Assembly (NCBI GenBank): GCA_013396525.1
Contig: VWYX01000793.1
Coordinates: forward strand, 5,999-69,998
Source: Chaetorhynchus papuensis
Taxonomy: Eukaryota; Chordata; Aves; Passeriformes; Rhipiduridae
Reading direction: 5' to 3'
DNA: 64,000 bases
Part shown: piece by piece, positions 11,442-22,642 of the stretch
Layout of the letters: every line of letters begins with the position of its first letter
Position numbering within the stretch: the first letter of the stretch is position 1
The notes under the pieces: generated by a model
The model's input: only the letters and a program-made list of their open reading frames with translations
Database searches by the model: none
What the model was told of the DNA's origin: nothing
Translations under genes and position numbers: made by a program

Positions 11442-12012
11442 TGTCCTGGTTTCAGCTGAGATGGAGTTAATTTTGTTCCTAGTAGCTGGTACAGTGCTGT
11501 GTTTTGGATTTCATATGAGAATGATGTTGATAACACACTGCTGTTTTAGCTGTTGCTAAGTAGTGCTTACCCTAAGTCAAGGACTTTTCAGTTTCCCATG
11601 CTCTGCCAGCGTGGAGGTGCACGAGAAGCTGTGAGGGAGCACGGCCAGGACAGCTGACCCGAAGTGGCCGAAGGGATAATCCATACCACAGATCATCATG
11701 CTTGGTATATAAACTGGGGGGAGTTGGCCAGGAGCCACTTATCACTGCTTGGGAATGGGATAGTGAGCATTTGTATCGTGCATCACTTGTTTTTCTTGGG
11801 TTTTAGTCCTTTCTCTCTCTCTCTCTCTTTGTAATCTCCCTTACTATTATTAATTAATTAATATTGTATGGTAACTAATTTCAATTATTAAACTGTTCTC
11901 AGCCCACGGGTTTTACTGTTTTTCTAATTCTTGTCCCTACCCCACTGGGGTGAGGGGGACTGAGCAAGAATCTTCATGGTACCTAGTGGCCTGCTCGGGT
12001 TCAACCAAGACA
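11442..12012 (+). mobile_element. Solo LTR of an endogenous retrovirus (class III / ERVL-like)
   Basis: The 571-bp element starts TGTCCTGGTTTCAG and ends CCAAGACA, giving canonical TG...CA termini. TGCTC flanks both sides (11437-11441 and 12013-12017), a perfect 5-bp target-site duplication. Inside are a TATATAAA box at 11706-11713, a (CT)n run at 11812-11828 and an ATTAAA polyadenylation signal at 11887-11892, so it reads on plus. No internal retroviral sequence or second LTR is present, as expected after LTR-LTR recombination. Five-base duplications fit ERVL-like class III, though some other classes also give 5 bp. The sequence resembles an LTR common in songbird genomes. Its promoter could still work on neighbours. 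Confidence 0.9.
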
Positions 12013-12829
12013 TGCTCTCAGGAGCACAGTCTCCTTTTCCCCCAGCATTAAATTCAACTTTCAAATGCACTTGCCAGTCATATTCAGCTCTCTCCTGAAT
12101 CAGAAGGACCAGGCTGTGTTTGCTGCCTCCTGCAGCCTAATTGAGGACTGGTAACACATCCATCAGCACACAGGAGTTACTTGAGTCTATGGAGTAGCAT
12201 CAGGAGCACTGAGAGCTGGCCAAAACTGGGAATTCAACCTTGCAGCAGTGGCCACTGCTCTGCCTCTGTTTCAAAGCAGCAGAAACCAGGAACCTCAAAC
12301 ATGAGTGGACTCTGTGTCTGTAGCAGAACCAGAGACCCTTGGAGTGTGGGAATCTATTTGCTGGATTTAACCTCCGCCTGGGACATTTTTAACCTGTCTC
12401 ATCCTGTCCCCACATGGCTGTCCCATCACACAACAGTGCCAGAGTGGGAAAAGTTCCCAGTGCTTCTCTCTGAACCTGTAGGATCCTGTGGGAACCCTTG
12501 ACTACTGCCTTAGGTCCTTTAGAGGTCCAAGAAAACAGCAGAGACTGGAAGCGTCCTTGGAGCACGATCCTTATCTATACAGAAGTTTAATCTCTCTCTA
12601 AGGTGTTGTAGGGGAGTGATTCATGTCCCCCCTGTGCAGGCTGAGAGCTGAAGCACGGTGAGGCTGAGTGACACGAGCAGGGTTGTGCAGATAACTCGTG
12701 GCAGAGCAAGAACAGCAGCCCAGCGGTGCTGTGAGCTCTTGTCACCGCTGCTCGTCACCGCTGCTCAGTGTCAGAGCTCTGGCCACCTTGCCTCCCTGCC
12801 CACCCAGCCAGGCAGCCCGCTCCTTTCTC
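12013..12829. other. Unique sequence with a small tandem duplication
   Basis: The right target-site copy TGCTC is at 12013-12017. GTCACCGCTGCTC occurs twice in tandem at 12741-12753 and 12754-12766. Nothing else is recognised. Confidence 0.6.
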
Positions 12830-13215
12830 CTTCAGACTCTTAAAATAAGACTCGCAAAGCCTCGAGCGTGGTTTCGATTTCATTAATAAATCCCTGCTTG
12901 CACTTGAAGCTGCTGTGCCTTTTAAAACATTATCCGTGGCTCTGGTTACACTCCTGATGAAAGCAGGCATGGCCCTATTAGCTTTCATGGCAAACAGCAC
13001 CGCCACGTCCTGCGATCCCTTACGCACTCGGTGTAACCCAAGTTCCACAGGAAAGGGAGGGGGCAAAAAAGGCATCTTGAAAGGCAGTGTCCTTCTCCTT
13101 CACTGCAGACCGAGGGCATTGCACTCTTGAATCGCCCCCCTGAAACAGCTTTCATTAATCCATACCATTTAAAAAATTGTTTCAATTTTTTTTTAAATTG
13201 CTACCAACAATTATC
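12830..13215. promoter_or_regulatory. Possible conserved non-coding element
   Basis: Repeat-free sequence with scattered CpGs outside an island and AT-rich homeodomain-type cores (TTCATTAATAAATC near 12878, TTTCATTAATCC near 13150). A (T)n/AAATTG tract closes it at 13176-13200. The look is that of a vertebrate enhancer; conservation was not tested. Confidence 0.3.
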
Positions 13216-13469
13216 TCCTGGCTCTGCAGCTCCCACCTGATGCCTGTGTCCCTCCAGCCCTGGGAAGGGGCTGTACCAAGGGGCAGGAATGGGCATGGGG
13301 TGTGGAGAAGGGAAATAGGAGCTGCTTGAGCAGTGAGGAGCAACAGCTGCTCTGCAGCGCAGCCTCCATGGCTCAGAGATGAGGTGTTTTAGTGGGGGGA
13401 AGAGTTAAGTGTCCACAGCCAACCAGCGTGAAAAACCCACCCCATGGAAACAGGTTTGCCCTGGGTCAT

Positions 13470-13520
13470 TAACCCCATATCTGCAGATGGGTAAACTGAG
13501 GCACAAAGGGGTTAATGCTC
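13470..13520 (-). mobile_element. MIR-like SINE relic
   Basis: The plus strand reads CCCCATATCTGCAGATGG, then GTAAACTGAGGCACAAAG and GGGTTAATG. This is the reverse complement of the MIR core 3' part, in which 'gcctcagtttcc' precedes a 'catctgtaaaatgggg' motif. Only about 50 bp survive. Confidence 0.5.
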
Positions 13521-13743
13521 GGTAGTGGGAGAGGATGGGCAGGACAAGGGGAACTCTGTTCCAAAACTCTTGAGGTGAGTTTTCAAATGCCTTCAGCTTT
13601 GGTCTGTCCCCTAAGCAGTGCTTGGGGAGCTTTGTGGAAGTGGGTTTGCAGCAAGAGTAGGGAGATTGTGCTCAAACAGGCCAGCAGGAAGCCAGCACAG
13701 ACATGCAGGACTGTGGCAGAGATGAAAGGAAATAGAAAAAGGA

Positions 13744-13975
13744 NNNNNNNNNNNNNNNNNNNNNNNNNNNNNNNNNNNNNNNNNNNNNNNNNNNNNNNNN
13801 NNNNNNNNNNNNNNNNNNNNNNNNNNNNNNNNNNNNNNNNNNNNNNNNNNNNNNNNNNNNNNNNNNNNNNNNNNNNNNNNNNNNNNNNNNNNNNNNNNNN
13901 NNNNNNNNNNNNNNNNNNNNNNNNNNNNNNNNNNNNNNNNNNNNNNNNNNNNNNNNNNNNNNNNNNNNNNNNNNN
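13744..13975. other. Assembly gap (232 N)
   Basis: Unresolved bases lie between A/G-rich flanks (about 13725-13743 and 13976-14030). The purine-rich edges suggest the missing part is a simple repeat that blocked assembly. Apparent open frames through the gap are meaningless. Confidence 0.99.
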
Positions 13976-14279
13976 AGTGAAATGAGAAAAAAGGTGATAA
14001 TAAGGAGGAAAGAGGGAGGAAAGCGAGGAAGCCCCTTTGCATCTCCCAAAGCAGACAGCTGCTGAGGGTTATGCTCCCTCTCTCCCACCCTGGATCACAC
14101 ATCTCTGCCTGTGTCCCAGCATGTTCCCTGCCCCACAGAGGTGATGGCTGCCCTGCCCACCCCAGAGCTAAGCCTGGCAGCTGTCAGAGGGGTGGATGGC
14201 CAAGCCCTGGCCTGGCTCTCTCGCTGCTCACACAGAGCAGCCGGGAGAGGGTGGCAGGTGAGCGAGGCACAGTCATTGC

Positions 14280-14500
14280 TACAACAGATGGCAGAGGCAT
14301 GACATTACATGGCAGGACTATTATTTACTGAGTGCTCGTGTTTGTCATGGCTGAAGATGACATCTTATTAAGGAGTCATGACACTGGGCGATTTTTTTAA
14401 GCCTGGGGGCCAAGAAGGCTAATGAACAGGGATAGCTCCAGGAATAGATGGAGGGAAGTGCTGTTTTCAGGTCACAGGCAAAGCTGACTAATGTTTCACT
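14280..14500. promoter_or_regulatory. Possible conserved non-coding element
   Basis: The interval contains TTATTTACTGAG, CATGGCTGAAGATGACATC, TTATTAAGGAGTCATGAC and a T7 run in repeat-free sequence. The recurring TGACATC/TCATGAC half-sites resemble AP-1/CRE-type cores. No reading frame is convincing. Confidence 0.25.
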
Positions 14501-15000
14501 GACCTGATTTCTGGGTGATTTCCAGGCACATCTTGCTCCTGCTGATTAGGGGTGGATGCTTCTTGCCATGGCCGTACTGTGCTGGCTCAGGGGGAAGCTG
14601 CTCTCTCAAGAGACCCTGCGGCAAGGGAGCAAAGCCTGAGATGTGTCATGAGAAAGCTCCCACCCACGGACAGCCAAACACCAGCGCTCCTGCAAACAAG
14701 GGCATGTGGCAGGCAATGGCTTTTGGGCAGGTTTCCCCAAATCCCACCTTGCAGGAGGTTTGGAGGAGGGCTCTCAGAGACCACAGGCAATAGATGGGGG
14801 AGCGTGGGAAGCAGGACCCTGCTTGTCACTGTGGCACTTTCACTCCTATGTGATGCTTGTCAGGACAACTAGACCAACAGCAGGGCTGCCCGGCTCATTT
14901 TGACCCCTTCAGCCTGCCCTGGCACCACCTCTGCAAGACTTGCCGTCCTTAGCCTGAAACAAGAGCTGTCTCCCTGCAGCTCCCATGCACTGGCTCCTTA
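14500..15000. other. Unique sequence, nothing recognised
   Basis: GC-moderate sequence with overlapping spurious frames on both strands and no repeats or exons that I can identify. Confidence 0.5.
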
Positions 15001-15470
15001 TCGCTGACCCGCTCTGTCAGTGCAGATGCTTGACTAATGTTCCCTTGTAAAATGTTGTGTTAAGCACATTCCAGGCGCTGACATTAAATACTTGGGCCGG
15101 GGCAGCGCTCAGCCTTCGGGCGGACGCAGCGCTGAGCCAGCCCCAGCCACACGCGGGTGCTGCCGCAGCCAAATTCGCTTTTTTCTGCCCCGTCCCCACC
15201 TCCCCCTGCCCTCCCTCCGGCACAGCCAGCGTGGGCAGTGTGGGAAGGAGGCAGCGGGCAGGACCACGGCTGTCTGGCAGATGAAATAATAATTACCCCG
15301 GCCGCCTCCGGCCTCCCTCGCATTCCTCTGTGCTAACAGCTCGGCTTATTTTGTTTTCATCCGCAAATATTGACTCGTCGGGTTCTTTTCACCTCGTGCC
15401 TATTAAAAAGGCATTGCTCAGAGTATTGTTATTGAATTTGTTCTGCAGCTGTGAGAAGCATCCAGCGGCT
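15000..15470. promoter_or_regulatory. Small CpG-rich block with possible enhancer
   Basis: A local rise in CpG (about 15090-15320) is flanked by AT-rich, repeat-free sequence (ACATTAAATACTTGG near 15080, GAAATAATAATTACC near 15282, CTATTAAAAAGGCATTG near 15400). It could be a minor promoter or an enhancer with CpG-island character. Confidence 0.35.
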
Positions 15471-18400
15471 CGAAGGAATTCACCCACACCGTTAGGGCAG
15501 GCCCTGAGGGCCGTGTGCCCTCGATTCCCTCCGAAACTGCTGTGCCTGCTGCTCCCCAAGGGACAGGACCTGGCTCTGGCTCAGCAAGGATTCTGCCCAG
15601 CCTTTCCACCAAGGGGGAGACCAAGGTGGTGCTGGGGATGAGGCAGAACTATGATCTGCTCCTGGGGAATGCTGCTTTGCTGCTCTGTGCCTCAGTTTCC
15701 CTGGTCAGCCTTGTGATTCCTGACCATTTTTGTAATGTGCTGGGAGTGTTAATTATAGACACGAGGTTTAACAGCCTGACCTTTTGTTGCTGCAACTTGT
15801 CCTTCAATATTCACTTCAGCTTGAAGATGTGGGAGTTGTTTCCAGATGCCTTAACCTGGCTGGAGCAATAACCAGAAAAACAAATCCCTTAATTTCTCAC
15901 TGAGCTGAATTATCTGGGTAATTAGTGAGCGTGACAGCAGTTCTCACACAGCTCCAGTGTGAGAGTTTGGGATCACGGCTGGGGGGGATGTTGATGCCTC
16001 TCACCCCTGCAGGGGGTGTCTGGGGTGCAGGAGAGGGATGTACAATCTCTCCCCACTTTCCCCACAGTGCTCAGCCAAGGGCAGGGGCGGCGGGAGAGCA
16101 GCCTGCTCGTGAGGAAAGCCCCTGTTTCGGCAGCTGTGCTCAGCGTTGGCATCTCTCCCAGAATAAAATTGACTGGCACCACATTCCCAGGGACTGCCCT
16201 CTGTCCCCAGCCCTCCCTCCAGGGGAAATCCCAGGGATGCCAGCACTCCGTCAGCAGCTCTCACCTGATTCCCAAATGGAAATAGGAATTGAGACAGGTG
16301 AGAAAGGTTGAAGCAACCCGGGGTGGGTGTTGTTACTGAAACCTCTTCCTGTCACCTGTGAGTGTCCCACTGGACCCTTCTCCATCAGGGGTCTGACAGA
16401 TGCTTGTTCCCGTGGGTGGGGTGGGCTGGGCTGTGGTGACCCTTGGGATCCTCTATGTGCACATCTACAGCAGGATCCTTGCCTCAACTTCTCCACCCTT
16501 CTAACCTCCCTCCAGATGCCTTTTTAACCTCTTCCAGCCTAAAAAGAGCCAGCAGGTGAAATCCCAGCTCCCCACCCCTGCCTACACCCCAGCGACAGCC
16601 AGCAGCCAAGTGTGGGACATCGGGAAGAGCTGCAAGCCCTTGGTGGAGGGATGCTCTTTCTGGGGGAGGGAGAGATGGTGTGTGGCACATGATCCCAAAC
16701 TCCTGCACTGAGCAGGTCGTCTCCTGCCTCGTGACCAGCCTGCAAAAAGGAACGTGGCCTCCTCCTTCTCCCAGCGCCTGTTTGTGGAAAGCAAATGTCA
16801 GCGTTGTCATGCCCAAGTGTTTATTTTGGAAACAGCCGGGGGCCTGGCCAGCAGGCATGGGGGACATGATCCTCCCTCACGGCAAGGAGGATCGGCCACC
16901 CGGCGGCAGCTCCTACCATGCCCCACCGAAGATGTGGCTTGGCCAGAGGGCACTTTTCTCCTGCTTTTGGCCTGCACCACATCAGGTCTGTCATAGATAC
17001 TGACCAGGCACAGGGAGGGCATCATGCTGGGCCCTGGTGGCAGCCAAAACCCAGAGAATACAGACCTGCCTGCGGGTACCACTGAACCTCGGGGTGACCC
17101 ATAAGGGCGCTGGCTCTGGCTAACGCCCAGGGTCATTCCAGGCATAGCAGTCCCATGTCCCTGCCTGGGGTGGGAAGAAAATCATCTCTGAGAAGTGTCC
17201 TGTTCTCCTGACCTTTGCTCTCCAAATATTTAGGATCCCACAGCGCACAGTCACAGGCCTTGTTCGGCTTCACTGTGATGCCATTTGCCTCCCGCCTCAG
17301 CTGTCCCCAGTAATTCATCTCTGGCTTGCTGATCTGGGGATGTGGAAGATCCTCTAGCACCACCAGGCTTCCCTGAGGCGAGTGCAGGCACCAGAGCACC
17401 CTCCCAAGCCCTGTCTGTCCCTTGTTCCCTGCACACCCACATTCCCCCCTGGTCACAGGCTGATGGTCACCAGGAATTGAGGGAACCATCCATGGAGGGC
17501 AGTCCCCTGTCCCTGGCAGGGTTCACTCTTCCCTCCCTGGTTTGCATCTGTCACTATTCCAGCAGTGACAAGGGAGAGCTCAAGCATGGCCAGAGTGACC
17601 AAACCCTGGCAAAATGTTGAACTTTGCATTAGGGAAGATGCTGGGAAAGTGCTTTTGGGGAAGTCTGTGCAACAAGCAGGAGGAGAAAACTGGGATTTAC
17701 ATGAGCCAGCAGTAAACCAGAGGAGCAAGCCCAGACCCCAACAGAGCCTGGGGTTTTTGGTCAAGGGCGAGGACTGGTGGCTTTGGGCAGGCTCAGAGCT
17801 GAGCCCTTGCAGGGTCTGAGCTTGCTGTCAGAAGGTGACCTAAATTAAGAAGGATGCTCTTCTCTCCTGGGGTGGTTGTGGATTTCCTACCCCTGTTTCA
17901 TGAGTTCCTAGAGGTATCTCTGCCCAGTGGTTTCTTGGAAGAAAAAACTGGAGAGGTCTGGGCTGAGGCTGAGGACCTTCAGAAAAAACTCCGGGAGGAA
18001 GAACTGTGGACAATTACACCACGTCAAAGAGGAGGGAGAGTGCTCAGGTGGCAAGTCCTTGAGGAAATGACACTGACTGTCATTAGTGAGGGTGCAAGGG
18101 GAGAAGAGCTCAGGAGGAGGATGCAGAAAGGAGGAGTGACACTTTTAAAGGGCTCAGAGTGGCTATTGAATTTTCTTTGCTCTGACCATAGGTACAGCTT
18201 GTTGTACATGCTAAAATCCCAGGCCTGGCCGTTTTTGGTTGAACATCCACTTCTTCCACGGAGGACTCTCCTATTTACAGCTGATGCAGAAAAAAAAATA
18301 GGATTACTTAACCCCATAAGAGTCAATGCTTTATATGAGACAGGGCCATAAAGGTTGTGTCCCTCAGAGACCATTGAGCCAGAAGTCCCAGACAGACCCT

Positions 18401-21400
18401 GCTGTTCAGAAGTCCCTTTGCTACTGCTTGCCATGGGCTGAGGATGGCAAAACCCCCAAACTTCAGTCTGCATGGTTTTATGATGAGCTGAAAGTTTATG
18501 ATGCTTCATGGACAAAAAGGGATTTTTTTAAAGCTCTTTCAAAATGAAAATTTTTGAAACTAAATTATCACTAATTATATTTCAAACTTTTTGTTAAATT
18601 AGAGGTGATTTTTCAGTATGCTGCTTGAAATCTTGATAGTAATTCTGTTATTGGCCAGACACTGCATTTTCCTGCCAAAAGCCATATTTCTGATGGTTTC
18701 CAAAAATAACAATAATTGCAACACAAAATGCTGATGAAAAATCATCAAAAAGGTGCCAGTTTTAAATCATGTGAAAAAAAAGTGGACTTTTTTCTTTTTC
18801 AGATGTATTTGATTTCTTGAGAGAAAAGAAACCTCAAGTGATCACAGCAACACGGCTTAGATTTTCAGCTGATGCAAGTCAGGTCACCCCCACAGGGGCT
18901 GGCACTGTGTTGCATAGAGGGAAGGTTTAGCCCCGTGTGTTTATGTGATGTCTTCACCCCTCTCCATTTGCTGAAACCACTGGTAGCACTCCTGCCTGCA
19001 CCAACAGGGCTGCAACTGAATGCTGTAGAGCAAAAACCCCTGTGGAGATAGAGAGAAAATCATAAGCAAATGAAAAATGGAAGTTGAAAGGTGAGGTTTG
19101 AGGAGAGGAAGTGACTCATGGGTTGGGAATGAGGGATGGGGTCTTGGGGAGGCTCGGCAGCTCGAGCTTCAGTGACCCCCGACTGCGAGGAGTTGTGGGG
19201 AGGACGGAGGAGAGGCCAAGCATGGAGCAATGAAATGAACAGTTGAGCCCGGGGAGAGCTGTGAAACCCTGGAAGACAGGTCCATGGCGGTCATGCAGAA
19301 AGGGGAGGAATAACCAGCCTTTCCAGACTGTCTGAGATGTTTATCCTTCCCTCTGCTTTGGTTGGGGGCTGTGTGAGACACGACGAGGTAGAGACCCGAG
19401 GGAAACCAGGAAAGCAGATGCATCTACAGCAATGGCTTAAAGCTGTGTTCAAGCTCCTGACTCGGCATCTGCTGTGCTGATGGGAAAGGGGCAGCACTTC
19501 CTACGCCACTGTAGCATAAAGGAATGGAGCAGTGTGTTTGAAATAGTTTGGATATCCTCAAATGAACCCTCTGACCTCCTCCTGCAAAAGCCATCAGAAC
19601 CCAGCTGAGCCATCACGAGTGTGCAGTCAGGGCTGGGTGAGCCGGCGAAGGACGTGTGGATGCAGCGGTGGCACACAGGTACCACATCAAGCAATGGGAA
19701 TATGGAGGGGAGTCGGGAATCCTGTCCCTACCACCCTCCAGGAAATCTGTGTCTGTGTGTAGTGGGGTTTGGTGTATTTGCATCTGGTTGTAAAAAATAC
19801 CTATTTGGATGCCTGCTGTGCCTTCGCAGATGGTGCCGGAAACGTCGCAAAGACCTTGTGCCCACAAAGTGGGGCTGGCTCAGGAATCAGAGAGCTTCCT
19901 GCAAAGGGGCTGCAGTGGCAGCTGGAGACCGAGCTGTGTGCTCACCCACTGGTGTTCTCTGCCTGCCCAAACCCCATCTCCCTGCTGCCTGCACCCTCCT
20001 GTCCCACTCCACATGGCTCCCAGCTCCCGTGGCATCCTCACAGCTCTGAGATCACACAGAGGGCAAGTGCCAACAGGCACCCTCGGTCTCCTCCGCCTCT
20101 GGAAACACTGAGCTGTTCTTGGCTTCGTTAGAGCCTGATTTGCATAGAAGGGAAACACTTGGCTCTAATTGACTTAATCTGGGCACGGTTTTCAGAGGGA
20201 CACAACGCTTACCAGGGAGTTGTGGAGCAAAGTGACTTTTCCCACCACTCAGGGGAAGGAACTATATGTATATGTATTGCTAATAGATAGTTGCTTTGCA
20301 GGTAAATAAAGCTTTTCATTTCACCTCACCATAGTGAAAACAGACTTTACCTTAAGCTATGGCACCAGTTTGTGTCATTTAATCTGTGAACATCCAGATA
20401 CATCTCTGCCATTCATGCATGGTTTGACTGAAGTATTTCTAGGGGCAAAGCAGGCTGGAGATGCTGCTTTCTCAGGAGAATGCAGCAGTTGCCTGGAAAC
20501 CCTATTGGTGTCTGAGTTGCCATGCACTAGAACACTAGAAGGATTTAATTCAGGGTCTGTTCCCTCAGGGGTATATAATACAACCTTGAGGAAAAGGAGC
20601 TGAAGGAGATCTCTTGGTCCTTCAACCCCTCTATCTGATCATCACTTCTGGGGACAGAGAAGGAAGAACCCTGTTATTTGGAACATGAAATTATTACTCC
20701 AGCTATTACAGCATGGAGATGCTCTGTTTCCCAGGTTTTAGCACAGATGCAGAAAAGCAGGTTTTAATGATTTCTTCTGTGTGGAAAGTCCTAGAAATAC
20801 CACACAGAACCTACCAAAGCCCTGTCTGGGCTGTCATGGAGTGGTTTCCATGCTCACATCCAAAAGGCTTGTGGCCAACCTGGTTTAAACCCAGCATGAG
20901 ATGGAGCTCAGTGTGGAGGGGAGAGCCAGTCAAGGTATGCTTGACATTTCCTATCTCTTCTGATAAATCTGCAGCACTCAGGAGCTACAACTGAGCTTTT
21001 GCGAACTGTCTAAGGGAATTTCTCTCTTGCTTCCTAGGCCAGCACTTGGATGAGGCTTGGCAGAAGATTCAGTGTGGATTCTACTGGGCATAATACTGGA
21101 GACTTTAATTGTTGTAGGAGTTGGCTTGGAGTCCTCTTTTTCTTGAACGCTGCTGAGACAAATATTCTGGCTAAGGAATCAGCCCAGGCACCCACTAACT
21201 TGGAGGCAGCACACAGGGCCAAGCATTTCTGTGGAGCACTGAGGAATCCTGCTGCATTCAGCCTGGCTGTGCCCTTCCACAGAGCCAGTAGGTGCCATCA
21301 CTTTGGGCCACGTGCTTAAAGATCATTTAAAGAACCCAAACCCTGCAAAACAGCCCTGCTCTGGAGCCAGGGAAGCAATGCCCCTGATGCCATCTATCAC

Positions 21401-21414
21401 AGCTTGGTGGCCAC

Positions 21415-21416
<2 letters not shown>
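15471..21416. other. Long unique non-coding interval
   Basis: No gene, RNA or clear repeat is recognised across about 6 kb. Sequence at 17215-17340 and AT-rich sequence at 18540-18800 look repeat-free and could be regulatory. The frame of 165 codons at 17854-18351 resembles no family and has no convincing splice context. Confidence 0.5.

Positions 21417-21444
<28 letters not shown>
21417..21444. repeat. (TG)14 microsatellite
   Basis: Fourteen uninterrupted TG units lie about 40 bp before the CR1 copy. Length polymorphism and Z-DNA potential are expected for such a run. Confidence 0.97.
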
Positions 21445-21448
<4 letters not shown>

Positions 21449-21480
21449 AGCCCTGTGTTGTCACATTTAAGACACAACAT

Positions 21481-22642
21481 CCTTGTCTCCAAACTGGAGA
21501 GACATGGATTTGAAAGGTGGACTATTTAGTGGATAAGGAACTGGCTGGATTGGTGCAGCCAGAGAGCTGCAGTCAATGGCTCTGTGTCCAGGTGGAGGCT
21601 GATGATGAGCGCTGTCCCTCGGAGCTGTGTCGTGGGACTGGTACTCTTTAATATTTCCATCAATGACATCAATCTCAGTCTCCCAAAGACTGTTTGGAGG
21701 GCATTGAGGGCACCCTCAGCATGCTGGCAGGTGACACCAAGCTGAGTGGGGCAGCTGACACTCCTGAAGGATGGGACATCACCCAGAGCACATGGACAAA
21801 CTTGGGAAGTGGGCCCAGGGGAAACTAATGAAGTTCAACAAGTCCAAATGCCAGGGGCTGCACCTGAGTCAGGCCAATCCCAAACACGAGTATGGACTGG
21901 GACAAGACGTCACTGAGAGCAGCCCTGCAGAGAGGGACTTGGGGGTTTTGGTGGGTGAAAGGCTGGACACGCACACAGCACAGAAGAATAACCAAATCTT
22001 GGGCTGCATCCGAAGCAGTGGGGCCAGAAGGTCAAGGGAGGGGATTGTCCCCCTCTGCTCTGCCCTTGTGAGACCCCACCTGGAGCACTGCATCCAGCTC
22101 TGGGGCCCCCTACACAAGAAAGTCTTGGACCTGCTGGAGTGGGTCCAAAGGAGGCCACGAAGGTGATCAGAGGGATGGAGCAGCTCTCCCATGGAGACAG
22201 ACAAGAGAGATGGGGTTGTTGAGCCTGGAAATAGAAGGCTTCAGGAAGAACTAATTGCAGCCTTCCAGTACTTGAAGGGAGCTTATAAAAAAGAGGGTGA
22301 GTGACTTTTTACACAGGCAGGTAGTGACAGGACAAGCAGGAATGATTTTAAACTAGAAGAGAAGAGATTTAGATTAGACATCGGTAAGAAATTCTTTGTT
22401 GTGAGGGTGGTGAGACCCTGGCACAGGTTGCCCAATGAAGCCATGAATTCCCCATTCCTGGCAGTGTTCAAGGCCAGGATGGACAGAGCTTGGAGAAACA
22501 CCGTCCAGCGGGAGCTGCCCCTGCCCATGGCAGGGGGTTGGAACTAGGTCACCTTTAAGGTCCCTTCCAATCCAAACCATTCTATGATTCTGTGAGTCTG
22601 TGACTCTGGGATTCTAGGATTCCAGGATTGCAGGATTCCATG
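21481..22642 (+). mobile_element. 5'-truncated CR1 LINE, dead copy
   Basis: The copy begins inside the reverse transcriptase domain ('ctccaaactggagagacatgg') and runs through the ORF2 end and 3' UTR to the terminal repeat. Translation in pieces gives WIRNWLD, VLFNI and GIEGTLSMLAGDTKL, where active CR1 has FADD at the catalytic site; here it reads LAGD. A frameshift near 21770 moves the frame to the 131-codon stretch at 21771-22166 (KFNKSKC, GCIRSS, RPHLEHCIQLWGPLHKK). Loss of the 5' two-thirds, a mutated catalytic box and shifted frames make it non-functional. Such truncation is usual for CR1. Confidence 0.95.
22579..22642 (+). repeat. CR1 terminal 8-bp repeat, eight units
   Basis: The CR1 tail can be cut into eight in-phase 8-mers: ATTCTATG, ATTCTGTG, AGTCTGTG, ACTCTGGG, ATTCTAGG, ATTCCAGG, ATTGCAGG, ATTCCATG. 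CR1 copies normally end in a few units, the signal used for target-primed reverse transcription. This copy is longer and its units have diverged. Confidence 0.85.

Noticed and set aside
15655..15705. Possible MIR fragment (GTGCCTCAGTTTCCCTGG)
   Set aside because: The shared motif is short and common, and the rest of the MIR core is missing.
20573..20640. Possible CR1 minus-strand start (GAGATCTCTTGGTCCTTCAA)
   Set aside because: Similarity is confined to about 30 bp, with no following CR1 landmarks.
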